A DNA stretch of 64,000 nucleotides, taken from positions 19,343,906-19,407,905 of the forward strand of contig CM040745.1 of NCBI GenBank assembly GCA_022829145.1. The letters run 5' to 3'. The position numbers and the translations under genes are program-made. Below, piece after piece: positions 41,033-55,239 of the stretch (its first letter is position 1; each line of letters opens with the position of its first letter). Source of the DNA: Albula goreensis (taxonomy: Eukaryota; Chordata; Actinopteri; Albuliformes; Albulidae). The notes under the pieces are model-generated. The model did no database searches and was not told the DNA's origin. It saw only the letters and a program-made list of their open reading frames with translations.

Positions 41033-41206
41033 CTTCATAGCAGATGTAGTGATGGTTCACTCCTCTTTTAGTATGGAGTTCTCACATGTTTCCATCACTA
41101 CCTTCCTGAGGCTGTGTCCAGACCACAGGGCCAAAGATTTGAGAGTGCTCATCAGACGAAAGTGCCAAGACCTCTGCTTTCCTATCAAATTTCCCCATGT
41201 CAGAAG
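41033..41206 (+). pseudogene. gtdc1: gtdc1 exon remnant, reading frame still open
   Basis: The acceptor TTTTACCCAG ends at 41032. One base completes the codon split with the previous exon, then 57 codons follow without a stop. They align to human GTDC1 with no gap: Ala-Asp-Val-Val at the start, Pro-Asp-His-Arg-X-Lys-Asp-Leu in the middle, Lys-Cys-Gln and Phe-Pro-Ile-X-Phe-Pro near the end. Roughly half the residues are identical. Normally conserved residues such as the Pro of Asp-His-Arg-Pro and of Arg-Pro-Lys-Cys are changed. The donor AAG|GTTGGT is weak. Strand, order and splice phase agree with the exon at 37.7 kb. Taken alone it could be a live exon, but its neighbours are broken, so I call it part of a dead gene. 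Confidence 0.75.
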
Positions 41207-42685
41207 GTTGGTCTTTTTATCCTAGCGGCGGTAATTTGGCCTTCCAGGGATAACCACACGTTGATTAAAAAGCAGCGTATTTGTTTTTAATCCATCCAGG
41301 CAAGCTGGTAAAGTTTAGGTACACAATAAACAGCAATCTGTGAGGCAAAGTCACATAAGAATGTGAGGAAAAGCACTTTAATGTCCTGTACAGATGTTCA
41401 TCACCCATTTCGAAGTAGTCTGGGTGATTCAGAGTCTAGTGTTCTTGTTTCCATTTAATCAGAATCAGTTTACATTCTTTAACCTGGCACATATCTTCTT
41501 TATGAAAAATTAAATTATGCTGCTACCAGAATTGCTGAAATGTTTTTTTCTTCTTTGTTTTCTGAGCACTGTGCATTTTCTTAGTGTTACACACAGATTC
41601 ATGTAAAGGGTTTTTGTGTCTTTCTGTTGTGAGGATAATTAGGATACAGGAAAATCACTTTTGGTTTTATGTCCTCTCGTAAGAAAATGAAAGTGATTGT
41701 GATAAGAGCAAAGTGTGTTTGTAAATGGGGAGTCTCCACTCTGTGAACAGGGCTGATGCTTTTCACCCACTTCACAAATAATGCACAATGAAAAGAAAGC
41801 CATATCCACAAAGCCAGTGTGCTTCTCATTAAAGTGCAAATCAACAACATATTCTCCCTCAATATCAAAGGGGTGAAATCACAATGTTAAGGAAATTATG
41901 ATTATAACAATTTTTAATAATGTGGCAGTATGGCTTTCAAAGGTGTATGATTGGAATCCAAAAGTGTTCTCACAATGTATTTTTCTGTTTATCTTCTTTT
42001 TATTTTAAATAAACAGTTATCATTCAAAGCAAGGCATTTGGGGAGAAGGAGAAACACAAAATCAACATAAAAGCATACTAGTATGGATTATACACATTTT
42101 TGCTTGCTCTGTTTGAGCGCTCTGCCGTTGTGTTTGGTATCTGTACACTGTTGAAAGATGAAAGAAATTACCAGTGTTTGCTTATGTCTAAATATTGTTC
42201 TAAGGGAACACTGCAGGAATACCAGTAATTGTTGAAGCTCTGTCCCTATGGAGAAAGAGTCCCATGAAATGGAGAGCTAAGCGAAAGTCTGCCTTCAGTA
42301 ACTATGTCCTTTATCTTATTAGTAATAGAATGTGGCTTGATTAGAGAGGGAGTTGAAATTTGTGACCTGGTGCTATACGCTGAAATGTCTCAAAAAAGCA
42401 TTTAGGTAATTCGAGCCCTAAGCTTATCTTGTCCATAGAAAATACATGCTTTAGGTTTATGGTGCAGTGCCAGTACAAGACCGAATTGGACATGTAAAAT
42501 GAGGTAGTGATTTTCCCTCACAAATGTATAAATGATTTAAAACGCTCACCATAAACTCCTGTCTGGACTTACCTGGCCTCCGTACACTATTAGAATATGT
42601 TTACTTCATATAATATGTGCATATAATGAGTTTGTGTTTGTGCATGCGTGTGTCTATGTAGGTGCATGCATTCATATGTTTGTGA

Positions 42686-42686
<1 letters not shown>

Positions 42687-42722
<36 letters not shown>
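42687..42722. repeat. (GT)n microsatellite
   Basis: About 18 GT units with degenerate GT-rich flanks. Confidence 0.95.
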
Positions 42723-42726
<4 letters not shown>

Positions 42727-43258
42727 TGCACAGAGAAGAAAAATGCAGTAAAGGAGCCGAGATTCATGATGCAAGCTTCTTGCCCAGAGTGTTTTTCAGC
42801 TCATTTTCAAATGGTAATTTGCCTTATCCAAAGCAAACTCATAGAGTGTAAGTAAGTGATTATTTGCATGGCTGACAATCATTCAACATGCCTGCGGTCT
42901 TTTTAAAAATGTTCTAGTTTGTCCGGTCCTTAAAAAATGCTCTGAACAACCAAAGGCAAAAAATGTGAGGTGATTTTTAATGTTCTTTGCTGTAAAGTGT
43001 GTGTTCATTTGTGAAAAATAAAAACCTGCATGGCTTTACAGATGTGATCAGCCTTCTTCTGTTTGCACATTTTGTAGGAACTGATGTTGCTTAAGCAAAG
43101 GGAAATCACTTACAGCTTTAAGCGGAACAGCATATCAAGAAGTATTTTTCCTTAAACAGTGTCACACTGTTTAAGAATTTCTTTACACAGAGGATGGTAT
43201 TAAATGTAATCAGTTTAACAGAGGATAATAATAATAATCATCATCATAATCTTCAGTG

Positions 43259-43456
<198 letters not shown>

Positions 43457-46400
43457 TTTATTAGCTAATAAATATCTCCAGTACATGATATTGATTTGCA
43501 TATCATATGTACATATGTCACATTTGAGTGTAATACAATGTTGCTGGAATACAATTTGTGGCAGAAAATGTGGATAGTGATTCCACAGTGACTTAAAAAT
43601 ACTGAAACATAAATATCAAATTAGAGTTTGCTTACCACTTTCTTCCTATTTTAAATGCAGTGTTCTAATTTTGCAAGCATAGGTCGCAATACATATATAT
43701 CAATAATTATTTTCATGAGGGCAGCAACTGGAGCTGCTGGTGTAGATGCTGTGTAAGAGATGGTGACAAACATTGTGGGAAATAAAACTCTTTGTATCCT
43801 CGACTTTGGCACACTCATTTATCAATCAGTATTTGAGACATTGACAGTTGGTAATTTAATAGGGACTGACCTGGGCTAGCAGGAAGCTGTGATGACAGAC
43901 AATACAAACTCATTTATCATTGGGGAACCTTAGCGAGATGACTTTCTTTTCTTTGCCACTCAATTCACATCAGGATCTAAGGCTCACTCTAGGAGGCACC
44001 GTGCTTTGTGATGGCCAAAATGTTAACCAAATCAACACACACGTGACTAGCAGGTGGCAGGTTCAGGGTAGGGGGTTCGCTAAATAACAACAAAGAGCTT
44101 CACCTGGAAATAGTCCCAGATGGAGTGGTTGCTCTTTTCAAATGGTATAATTTTCTTTTGCCTTCAGCCAAAATGCATTCCTTTTAAATAGTCAAGTGTA
44201 ATTTGATGTTAACCGAAAAGGGCTGCAGCCAAGAATGTGATTTCAAGATTAATGACAATATATTTTCTTCTAATAATTTTGGGCTGAAAAAAAGTTTTAT
44301 AAACATTGTACAGACCTGGAAATATCTTTGAGATCAGAGGCTTCCTGATCTGTTTTGAGACACAGGATCCTTTTTCATTGAATGTGCCAAAAGTACTATG
44401 GTGCGTTCTCAAGGAGGAGGAAATGGCAGCTTTTAAATGAATGCAGAAAGATTTAGTTTTCAGGATCCGGTCTCAAAGGACAGGTTTTCATTACCTTAGC
44501 GTCAGATAATCAGCATTCTAAAGCTGATTGAGAAAAGGGTTTGGCTACCTTGAACCATGTGGGACTTCAGTCCATTTGATGTGGCACTTTGGGACTCTAG
44601 GGTCCACAGATGACTGCCTTAAATATGGAATGTGTCTGTAACCATGGCAGCTGGCAGGATATCCTGCTTGAAATATTTTCCCTACAAGGAGCACAAAGGT
44701 ATACCAAGGTACTTTATGCATTTGATATTAATTTTTTTGGTGAATAATTTAGCAAATCAAGAACTCAGAACACCACTGGGTTTTCACTTCTGTCTGAAGG
44801 CAGTGAAGGGGGATGATAATAAGAAGAGCTAGTGAGCTCTAATGAAAGAGAGAGGAAAATAAACCCAAGGAGTATTGAAAGTTTTTTCAGATTGTGGCTA
44901 TCTGAAACATTTCATCTCCTGGTGCAAAAGCACGCTGCATTGTCTCTGAATTGAATGAATAAATTAGAACATGAAGATGGCAGGAAGGCAGGATTTGAAA
45001 ACAAAGCGAAGTCTACCATTGGCTGGAAACCTGGTGTCTTATTAATTCCTCTGTGCACTGGGGAGAATCCCAGAATCCAAGCGACCCTCCTGTTCTAAAC
45101 ACATTGTTCTCTGCATGTGTCCTGTGTGGAACTGCTTCACTAAGAGCAGAGGAAAAGATTGGCAGAACATTTATCTGTTATGGGATTTGTTAACAACAAA
45201 AAAAGAAAGGCCAGACAACTGTCCTAATTTCACATGGAAAATACCCCCTTGCAAGGCATTTTTTTTGTATCGTCAAACCTTCAAACAATGAATCTTGTGT
45301 TTTCATCGGAATGCTGAAAAGTTTGAACTGATGGTCTGTCGTCGAGACCGATGGTAGTGTGTGGCATTAAGCTTAAGGACAGTGAGGCGAGATCTTACCA
45401 AGGTTCATTCACTGTCACAGTTTAACACAAGCTATTCATCCTCAAACGACCTGAAACTCATTTTACAGAATACTTTGATTGCTTTCACGTCACAGCCTCC
45501 CTAACGTGATAGCAGGGAAGCTCCCACTTCTAATCAGATTGACATGATTTAAGCATAGTGGAGGGAAATAATGAAAACAGCTGTTGGATACCTTTCATTT
45601 ATTCGTTTACATAATTCCCTGCCCGACCCTCATCTTCTGTCTTTTCAAAGTGATCCTTCACCCATCCTGAGTGGACCTTTTAACAGAGGGTAAACAGCCA
45701 TAGAAACAAAGTTACAATATCACCTCAATATGCATACTGCTTGTTCTCTGGATAAAAATGAACCACAATTGAGCCCATATGGTGTTTTGAAGTTACAAGG
45801 AATAAGCATAATAAATAGGAATGAATTAAAGATCAAACCCTTTGCTGGTGACTCGATCGAAATAACAAATCTCCCTGTGATATTGTAAAATGATTATGGG
45901 AATGATATGGTCAGGACAAACATGTGTTTTGAAAACAGTCTCTAAAAACAATATTTCCCTTGATTGAGTAAAGGTGAGTTCTCCCCATTGCCATGTGGAT
46001 GTTGTCATAAACAAATACAGGCTTTCAGAAAGTTTTATCAAATCCTTTGGTATGCCCATTGGAAATATAAGTGTGCCTGTTGTTTCTTGTTTGAACAAAT
46101 TTGGTGATTCATTTAAATTTGGCAAGACAACCATTCTGAATATATGTAGTCATATCCCTTTTCAAGCATTTGCTGAGTATTAAAATGTTACATTGTTACA
46201 GAGGGGTAAAGATTGTTTGGGAAAATTGAGCCTTGATTCATAATAACTTTGTTCTAAAGGTTTGTAACCGATTCTGGGACTTTTACATTCATACAGAAAC
46301 TTTTAGGAGAAAAGATCAGCCTGAGGGTGATCTCAGATCCACATGCTCACCTCATGTATCCAGTTCAACCTCTCATATACCCCAGTGCTACTTAGCTTTA

Positions 46401-47699
46401 GTCTCTAAGACTGTAATATACTAATTATGCATAGTATGCATAGAACAGAAGCTTCATTGGATTAAATTGAATCCATTATATCAAAGGTATTTGATTTATT
46501 TAAAATTGTATGTAGTCCTTTTGTTTTGTTTTTTTGCACTTTCACTTCCCTGACCCATGAGAGAAAGAATTTTGAACTCAAGAAGTGCTCTGTTCAGTTG
46601 TTCAATACTTTTGTTTTGTGGAGGAAAAAAATCAACCTTGATTTTCTAAACTTCTCTTACTGATTTTGGAAGGAGTTAAGCAGTAAGCACATGAATATAT
46701 GTCCAAACATTTGCTACAATATAGCTTCCCAAAATCAGTCCAGAGATATTTTAATGACAGGGGATTAAGAGCAGCATAAATAACAACATGTGGTCACATT
46801 GAAAGGTCAGGCTTGGATTTGGGTCTAATGCATGTTTGCATGCCAAGCGTGAAGACATATAAGCTTTTGCAGCTCTTGTATAATCTGTGATGTTTTCTCA
46901 TATAAACTCTGCAAGTTGTTAAATTTTAAAAACCATTCATATTTCATGGCCTTCCAATTTACTCCTGAGACCACCATGAACAAAAAAGTAGGTATCATTA
47001 TAGAAGTATGGAACTTAAAGCAAGGCAGCTTTTTTAGTCTTCGAAGTTGTGTTTTAAAGTATTCACCCCAGCACTTACACACAATCCGATTGAACCGAAG
47101 GCAAACTAGAGTTCATTGAGCATATTTGCTTCCTTTAAATATGAATCTACATCCTTGTCAGAATGATCCTTCAGACTTTGCCCACAGACACTGGAACGTG
47201 GTTTCTGATCATGATGCTGGAACCACTGGACCAGTGTGATTGTAAAACGTTAATAGGAAACACAGGAGATTGAACTGTGCATGATGAGTCACTGATACTG
47301 TTTGACTGCTGGGGATTCTATAATGACTGTAATGTGGATTTTAATGTGCTTTAATGACTTGCTTTCTACATGCAACAAGACACTTGATGTTTGCTTTGTG
47401 CAGGGCATGGCAGCTCTCTTCAATGAGGTGCTTTCACCTGCATAAAGTGCTCTCGATAATGAGGATGATGATGGTGTTGACGATGTGTCCGAACAATGAC
47501 CGTAGTGCAAGGCCGATCTCTCTTTAACCTTATACGTGGATAATTTGATCCGCTTCCCTTGGTGAGATCGTTATCTTTATTTTTTTCTTTTCTTCGGAAT
47601 GTGAAGGACCAGGACAATCTATCGCATTATAAGGATGACTAATAATTATCCAGTGAGATTTTCTTCAGCTGACATTTAGGTTACATGCATTTTAGCCAC

Positions 47700-47950
47700 C
47701 AAAAGTGCAGGCCGAGACTCTTGGGTCACTCTGTTTTCAGCAAAGGAGAGCCCTGTGTGTTCCTGCTTATTGCCTACTCTCTTCAAAGCTGTGCTCCAGC
47801 TTGCTGGAAATCAATGGAATTTTTGATTAGTGGAGGCTGGGGAGACTTGTGATTATTACCAATAAAGGGAATTAGATCAAATGATTTTTGACTTTGAAAT
47901 TTGTGTTTAATCAAATTTAAGATAAAGTCATCAGTGAAATTGCCGTTGAT
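47700..47950. promoter_or_regulatory. Candidate conserved non-coding element
   Basis: A balanced-composition, non-repetitive island ends in AT-rich homeobox-type motifs (GATTAGTGG, CAATAAAGG, GATTATTACC). It has no coding frame. Judged by texture only. Confidence 0.25.
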
Positions 47951-50900
47951 TTATAAATAAGATAATTGGTGGCATTCCTCCTAAGTACCTCTCACTGGCA
48001 CTGAGAGCAGAGTTTTATTGCTTAGTCAAACCTCCTCATTCAATTTTAAAATTGCCTATTGAATGAAATTCTCCCTGGACCTGCCAGACACTACCATCAG
48101 TAATACCTTTCTGCAACTACCTTCTTGTCCACTCAGAAAGGGAGAGGACCTTCACTTGTGCTTTAACATCCATATCATACACAATTTATCACTCAGAATC
48201 TTTCTGGCCTTCTTAAATGTTTATTTTATCAATAGCAAATCATCTTAAAGTGAATTTTAAGTCGCTGCCATAACAATTTACATAATCGTACACTGAAACA
48301 TTTTATTGGTACTTACATTCTTCGTTGAGGTTTACAATTAATGGTGTCTCCCTTTCTCCAGCTCAGCATTGTATAAACTCCAATGAATAGTCTGCAACGA
48401 TGATGTGGATGCATCATCATTACACTGTCCAGAGTGCATGTACAGTGTTGTCCTGTATTTCTTGAAAATGTGTGTGAGGTGATCCTCATTTTATTTTTGT
48501 TTAGGGGCATGGTCAGTGTATGCTGACTAACAAAACCACAGGTCATCATTAACTGGGACAATATATCTATTTAAATAACAGGCATTTCTTTATTTCTTTG
48601 TTCTTTGTTTTACTCCTTAGATTTTTCTTTTGTCTTCCGCATTTATCTGTAGTTGCTCATACCCAGTAATTTGAGACTTGTAAATTTCTCGATAGAATTT
48701 AAACAGAGAGCGCACCACCACCCCCCCACCCCCCCTTCACAAACAAAATGATTCCTTGTGTTTCCTCAGATGGCTGGCCCACATATCATCTTCACAGCTG
48801 CTTTCTGTTAAAGTTCAGTAGAGTGTAGGAGAACAGTGACACAAGCATTAATACTTTGCATTCCTCTATCACACACTGTCATTGTGAAACATGGGCCTAG
48901 GTTGCGTGTGCTTGCAGACTTTGGTGGCAGTGAGCTATACAGAATCCCATCTGTGCTCTCTCCTGCAGTCAAAGCCCGTGGAAATAACAAATGAATGCAG
49001 TGGGTGGCAATCGACTTGCTACTTTTGCTGTCAGGACCTAATATGGGGAATAAAAATTAGGGAGATCCAGTGCTTTAATTAAGGAGGGTAATTGTGTAGT
49101 GTGCGTCATGAATATGATTTTTATCTGAAATGTTTGCATCAAACAAATAGCATTATTATTGTTATGTTTTGTTGTTGGTTTTACGGAAATGCTATGATAC
49201 CAAGAGTATATATCTACTGCCCCTATCTTCCTTAGACTGCAGTAGTTTTTAAAATGTTTTTACAGATAAAGAAAACCACTATAAACACATTTCTTGTGTG
49301 AATGCCGCTAAAGCTTCTTGCTGTGATTTGTCACATAGTGACGTCTTTCTCACTTAGGTTTTTTTTTTTCTTTCTAATTTGAATAACCGTCTTTCTGCAT
49401 GAATTCATGCCAGGATATTAACCTGTGTGGATTTCTCCACCCAACACATTTCAACAGATACATATTTAAAAGGACAGACTCTCATCATGTCATCATGTCC
49501 ACAGTTTTGATGCTCCTGCTCTGTGTGTAAATGGACAGTCATTTCATTGCACACCCACATGGGGCCCTGCACTGCTCTGAAACTCACCTGGAGGCCCCCA
49601 CTTTTTAAAGGAATGGGGACAGTTGCTGCTCCAGGAGGCGTGTGATGGTGAGCGAGCCAGCATACCCCAGTTCAGCGTGACTCACCAGCCTCCAACCCAT
49701 TCTCAGAGCTGGTAAAGGCTGAGGCTCATCTGCTGTGGTGAATACATGCTTCCTCAATAGAGGACTTTTCCCACAACAGCACCCCTTCTCAACACTATGG
49801 CTGTCTGCTATATTTACAGTCATATGAGATTAGAAAAAAACATTATTTGTGGACTTGTAGCAGTCATGATGTTATATCATGTAGCAAAAGTAAAACTGTT
49901 TTTTTTTTAAGACCACAGTCTTTGTTTGGACTTATCTGTTCATCTTCTAGAAATATGACAGAAGTCATGGGGATGCATTTTGGAAGAGCACTTTATTTAC
50001 AGCCAGTGGATTGTTTTAGGCTGTGGGTTGTAATTTTGAAGATGTGATGCCAGCTTTTGAGTGCTTGTCTTTGTTCTGGTCTATTGAGAAAAATAATAGG
50101 AATAAGTTAGCAAGCATGAATCCTACTTTTGACCAAAGCTAATTGGATGGAATCCACCTCGCAACCAGCAATTATGTTACTTCAATTGTGCTGGAAGTCA
50201 AATGCACGGTATGCAGAGAAATAGATTAGCTGCTCTAGACTTCTGTTCACTATCTCTTTTTTCCTTTTACCCTTATGGATTGTTTTGGCAGTTTTGTCAG
50301 CAATTTATCTAATTAACCTTATCTCTTCTTGTTTTATCCACTTTAACTTGAAATATATGTTGTGTACTTATTTAACTGGGATAGAATCTTGGCACATTCA
50401 TATCTGCGTACAAATGGACAGTCTGCCTGGAATATGTGATTAAAATGAGAAATAATAAAAGTTTAAATATGATGCAGAATGACCTCCATTCATTTTGATC
50501 TGGATAAAGTGTTTTTCCCCTTCAGTAATTTACTTTTTTTAAACCAAAAAGTTATTTGATTTTCAGTCTCATTCATTACCTGCTCTCTGCATTCCTCCCG
50601 CTAGATGTGACATTGAAAGGCTATCTCCAAGGCCTAATTAGAAATGAGGTCTTTTCTTTAGAATCGTCAACTCTCACCTCCAGCCTGGAAAACTGAGTCT
50701 TGCATTTTAAACAGTCTTCTAAATGGCCAATATAGAAATTTCACTTTGTACTGACCTTAGTCGAATTACCATGATGTGTGTAAAATTACTTTGTGAAGAC
50801 TTGACCATATACGCAGACACCCAGGAACTTTGTCTTGGCTCTCTGTGTGCATCCTCTTTAAAATTATGCTAAAGAGGTGATTTCTCTGGGCAGCATGCAT

Positions 50901-53592
50901 CCTGTAAACATTCAAATCCATCAGAACAAGTGCTGAAAAAAGATGGCTTGTTTTCACACTTAAAGAGACATGAAATAGAGTGTCCTTAACTTAATCACCA
51001 CCTTGTTTTACAGTATTTGCATACATTTGCATATTAATTGGAGCACAGATTAAAATTGGTTTTGTAATTTTAATTAAGTGTCCACAAAGGTATATGATTA
51101 GAACTGTTTAAAATACAGTCAGACATAACTAGAAGCAAAGGCTTTGGTGCTGATTTTTAGCAGGGGGGTAGTTGGGGGGGATTACTTTCAGGGAATGTCT
51201 GTTTTATGATAGTAATTTTTAATCTTCAGTAGATTATGCAGCCAATCAGAGTGGGGGGTGGGGTATCAAAATCGTTCTTGTCTTTCAGGATTCATTTCAC
51301 ATTTTGTTGATTTGAGTACTTGATGAAAGTCCCCTGTTTTTCTTTCTCAATTACAAATTAAACATTTTAGCGGTTATGATGGAAAGCACAATTTTGTTCT
51401 AGTACTTATGCAAATGTATTTAGGGAAAATCGAAAAGTTTCATGTGAATTGAGTGGAGCAATAGTAACAACAATATCTCAGTTACCTAACCTTATAAGTT
51501 TTTTTTTTTTTCAACAGTCCTCATAAGTTGATATTGATAAGGAATAAGAAAAGCAGCATTCCAAAGCAGCCAAATGTCAACAAAATTATTCCTGCTGTCA
51601 GGTTAGCTGAAACCATATTTTCAAAAGACCAAGGTGATAAATGTTGAGTGATGTAGAGCTGGTGTGGTTTTCAAACTGGTTTTCTGTCTATATAAAAGCA
51701 TATGGAGTGTAGGTGAACATAAATAGCCCACAGATTCATAGTGAGACTTAAAACCTAGTTTCTGATGCAATTACAGTGAAGTCAGGCTGTCATGATGGAG
51801 ACTTCAGGGGAAAAAATAATATTACTGTAGCAGTTCTTTGGTGCGGTTTGGAACAGTTTTCAGAAACATTTGGAAGCGTTTTTCTCATAAAATACTACAC
51901 TATTAAAGTGTTAGGATACTGTTTTCTGTCCCTGTTGCCCAGAAGTAATGGCATAGAAGTCATTAAACTACAAAATCAGTTAAATGGAATCACCATAGCA
52001 GAAGCCTGTGAGATACCTTTCAATGAATAATTTAAGTAGCAACATTTTGTCCTGGAAAACCCATGTTAAATACACATATCTGCAATATTCTACATTTATT
52101 ATGATGTGATGGCATTTAAGGTATGGAATAATAGCTTGCAATTTAAACAAAGGTGTGAAGACTCTTCAGTTTTGTAATGGTGTATCAAGATATCCACACA
52201 GATGTAAGCATCCTCTACTCCAGGGTCCTTGGCCACAGCTTTGAAGCCACAGAATGATCCTCCCCATGTGGTGCGCCCCACTTTTGCGTTTTGGGATTGG
52301 GATTGACATAAGTTACTTTGCTTGTTTTCACTTTTCCTATTTCACTCTTAAAATTGCAGTTTCTGAAATTACTAAGCTGTCCTAATAGGTCCAACCTGTG
52401 CTGGCTCCTCAGGGGCTCGCTGTTGAGATGGAACGTGAGATGGAACGTGCATCTTCATCTGCTATTTATGAGTCGGTCTAAAAGCTACCCATGATGCTCA
52501 GTAACATGCAGTCCAGAGCTCTCTCTTTCTCTTTCTCTCTCTCTCAGTCATAAATTCATCTGGCCTTAAATACCAGTTTCAGTGCCAGCACTTCAAATGT
52601 GGTTTCTATTCCTTCTACATTGACATCAGCATCTTTCCATTCTCACTCTCTTTTCTCACTCTGTTTTTCTCAAAAGAAAATACATGGAAGATGGCAGTAG
52701 TATTATGAATGAGGTACATTATTTATGCAATTATTTATTTACTTATATTTGCTGTTGTGCTTTACTAAAGGGTACAAGCTCAGTCCTAAATTACTTAGTA
52801 TCATCGCAATAGGGGTCAGTATTAAAAAGAATATGTTCCTAAAAATAATATAGCCCTCATCAAAAAGAACCACACAGGTTTTAAAGATTTATTTTCAAAG
52901 AGCAAATTGTCCATAGACATTTTTACATTTCTTTTAGGAAGCATCCTTTTTGGTGTGTGGAGTATTCTTTTTTTTAATTCAAATTTAGCATTCCTGTTGT
53001 TCAAACAGTGTTGTTCACTGAAGATCAGAGAAACATTCTCTGGACACACTGGGTAATATAATGTCTGACACAGACATTTTAACAATGGATAAGGCTGAAG
53101 ATGGATCATAGAACAGGAGCTTTCTTGACATTCCAGGTGAGATGATTAGTAGATGATCACCACATAAAGGGTGACTGACACAAGATAAACAATAAAAACC
53201 CCTGCATATTGAAGTTTCCCAAGTACTTGCCATGACTGCACTCATTGATAAAAGGTTCTATAGCATTCCACAAATTTCAAACATTTCACTCCCCAAGAAA
53301 AGCAATCAATAATGAAGCAAGGGGCAGAAAAGCCAAACAGAATGACTGGATTTACTGCATCAGTACATCTAAGCTACTACCTCTCTCATGAACTCAAGGA
53401 TTGAGCTTTCCATGCAGAAATTGAAATGCTGAAATTTGCCAGGTATTTTCCTAAATGCTAGTGCCTTCAAGGACAGGTCTACCCTAATGGAAGCACTGCT
53501 GTGAGGTGGAATTTAGAGGGGGGCAGAGGGGGTACAGTATACCCCCCACAGTGGCCCTACACAAAAACAATTAACCCAAAACCTTGCCTCAG

Positions 53593-53910
53593 AACCCCCT
53601 TCCTGGACAGCATATGATGAACCATGGCCCATACCACTTCCAGTCAACACTGCTCCAAACCCAGCTAAAGAGCAGACTGTCGTCTGGAGTGTGGGAGTGT
53701 GGGAGTGTGGCTGATCCAGGCCCTGCCCTGCACAGGGAGGGAAACTCAGGGGGAGATGTGACAGAGTCGCGGATCAGTGAAGGCCATGAGAGGCGCGTGT
53801 CCGCATAGGTGGCAAGTGACGGATATTCTGCCCTTTTATGTCAAAGCATTCTCATAAATAAAACAGGACATAAACACTAGCCCCTGTTCCCTAATGAAAT
53901 TTGTCAACAT
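53593..53910 (+). pseudogene. gtdc1: Decayed gtdc1 exon around the Trp-Pro-His-Arg-Trp motif
   Basis: A GC-shifted block follows an acceptor-like GCCTCAG (53592). Near its start, TTCCTG at 53600-53605 may match the Phe-Met/Leu that opens the next human segment. The strongest match is CCGCATAGGTGGCAA at 53801-53815, Pro-His-Arg-Trp-Gln, against Pro-His-Arg-Trp-Glu in GTDC1. The preceding GTGT has lost bases of the Val-Trp codons. Downstream, with single-base gaps, DNA resembles the Asp-Pro-Glu-X-Phe-Phe-Lys-Val-Leu-Met coding stretch (about 53818-53870) and then Ser-Val-Leu-Gly-Glu-Thr-Phe (about 53881-53905). Stops and frame breaks are frequent. A short tandem GAGTGTGG repeat sits at about 53688-53711. 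The homology is by eye; a codon-aware alignment would decide it. Confidence 0.5.
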
Positions 53911-54519
53911 GAAAGGAGTGTTATTGTGCTCTTCTGTTTCATCAGAAATGCTCCAGCAAATACTTATCCCCTCTCCTGTGAACATTTAGCATTAACTTGG
54001 GAAAAACTCCAGGGAATCACGCAGTATAATGAAATTACCTCTGTGCAAACAAATAGGGTCAAACTTTCAAGGAGACGAGCATTAAAACCATATTCCGCTA
54101 ATTATGTGGCAGGTTCTGTCTTGTATTGATGAAAGCCACACAAGGCAAACACTCATATGTCAGCATATGAAAACTCAAAACTATTATAATTTAAAAACAG
54201 CTTTGCGCTTCATCAAAATTAACCATACATAGCCTACATTGTATGCTGTATTGTGTTACCATTTCTAACATAATATTTACAAATTTGAAAAGATGAGTAT
54301 AAGGTGATATTTTTGGAACATAATAAAATAATAATTTCAGGAGGGAGGAAGCAAATTTGTGATACGTTGTTCTTAAAGTAAAATATATCATGTAATGTCT
54401 GTGGTGCTCAGAAAAAGCACCATTAATGCATTGTGATAGAAAATTGAAAATTCTTATCCATCCTTTGCAAGGCCCTTATCCTAAATGTTTTTTTTTCTTT
54501 ATATTTCCCTCTAACAGCC

Positions 54520-54680
54520 CCTAATGTTATCAGCCTCATTCACAGCAATTAGTTTTACCTGTTTGACTCGTTTAATCGTACCCACTAGTGCATTGTGTCT
54601 GATTACCTGTACTACTGTGACTGAGCACTTTGTAATTATGGACTGTAATTAGTTGAGTTAACAAAATTAGGAGGGGTGGG
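54520..54680. promoter_or_regulatory. Candidate conserved non-coding element
   Basis: Contains repeated ATTAG/TAATTA-type homeobox cores and TTACCTG half E-box motifs in a non-repetitive stretch just downstream of the gtdc1-like remnant. Texture only. Confidence 0.25.
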
Positions 54681-55239
54681 GGAAAAATCCACACTCCTTG
54701 CAAGGCCAGGGGCTGTTTTGAACCATGCAGAAATACAAATTCTTGACATGGTGGTGCTGCTAAGAGCTTTTTCTTGGCACCTGCGTAAACCAACAATATC
54801 GTTCCCTCATCTGCCATAAACTGTTGACAGAAATTCTGCCTTCTCAGCTGAAATCAAACCTTTTCTATTATTCCATACCTCTCATTCTACAAGACAAAGT
54901 TCCCTGCAGTAGAATATCAATAAATCAAATACAGAGCTGCGAGGGCCGCTGCTTTAGCTCCATGGTGGTTGTGGGATTTGCATTGCAGGAACCACCATAT
55001 TTTCTTTTGCTACACTGACCTCCATTGTCCACCTCCTCTGATATCAGTAACAAAAGCCCTGTTTTGTAATCTCTTTTGACCTGAGAAAAAACTGCAGCAG
55101 ATTATTTCTGCTAACATCCCCTTGAGCTTTAGTTTTATTCCAAGGCAAATTACGATTTAAAGAGGTAAAACTGCTTGGATAATCTGCGAGTGCAGAAGCT
55201 CTAACAGTTTATTCTGTTTTCCTTCCACCCCCTTCTTCT

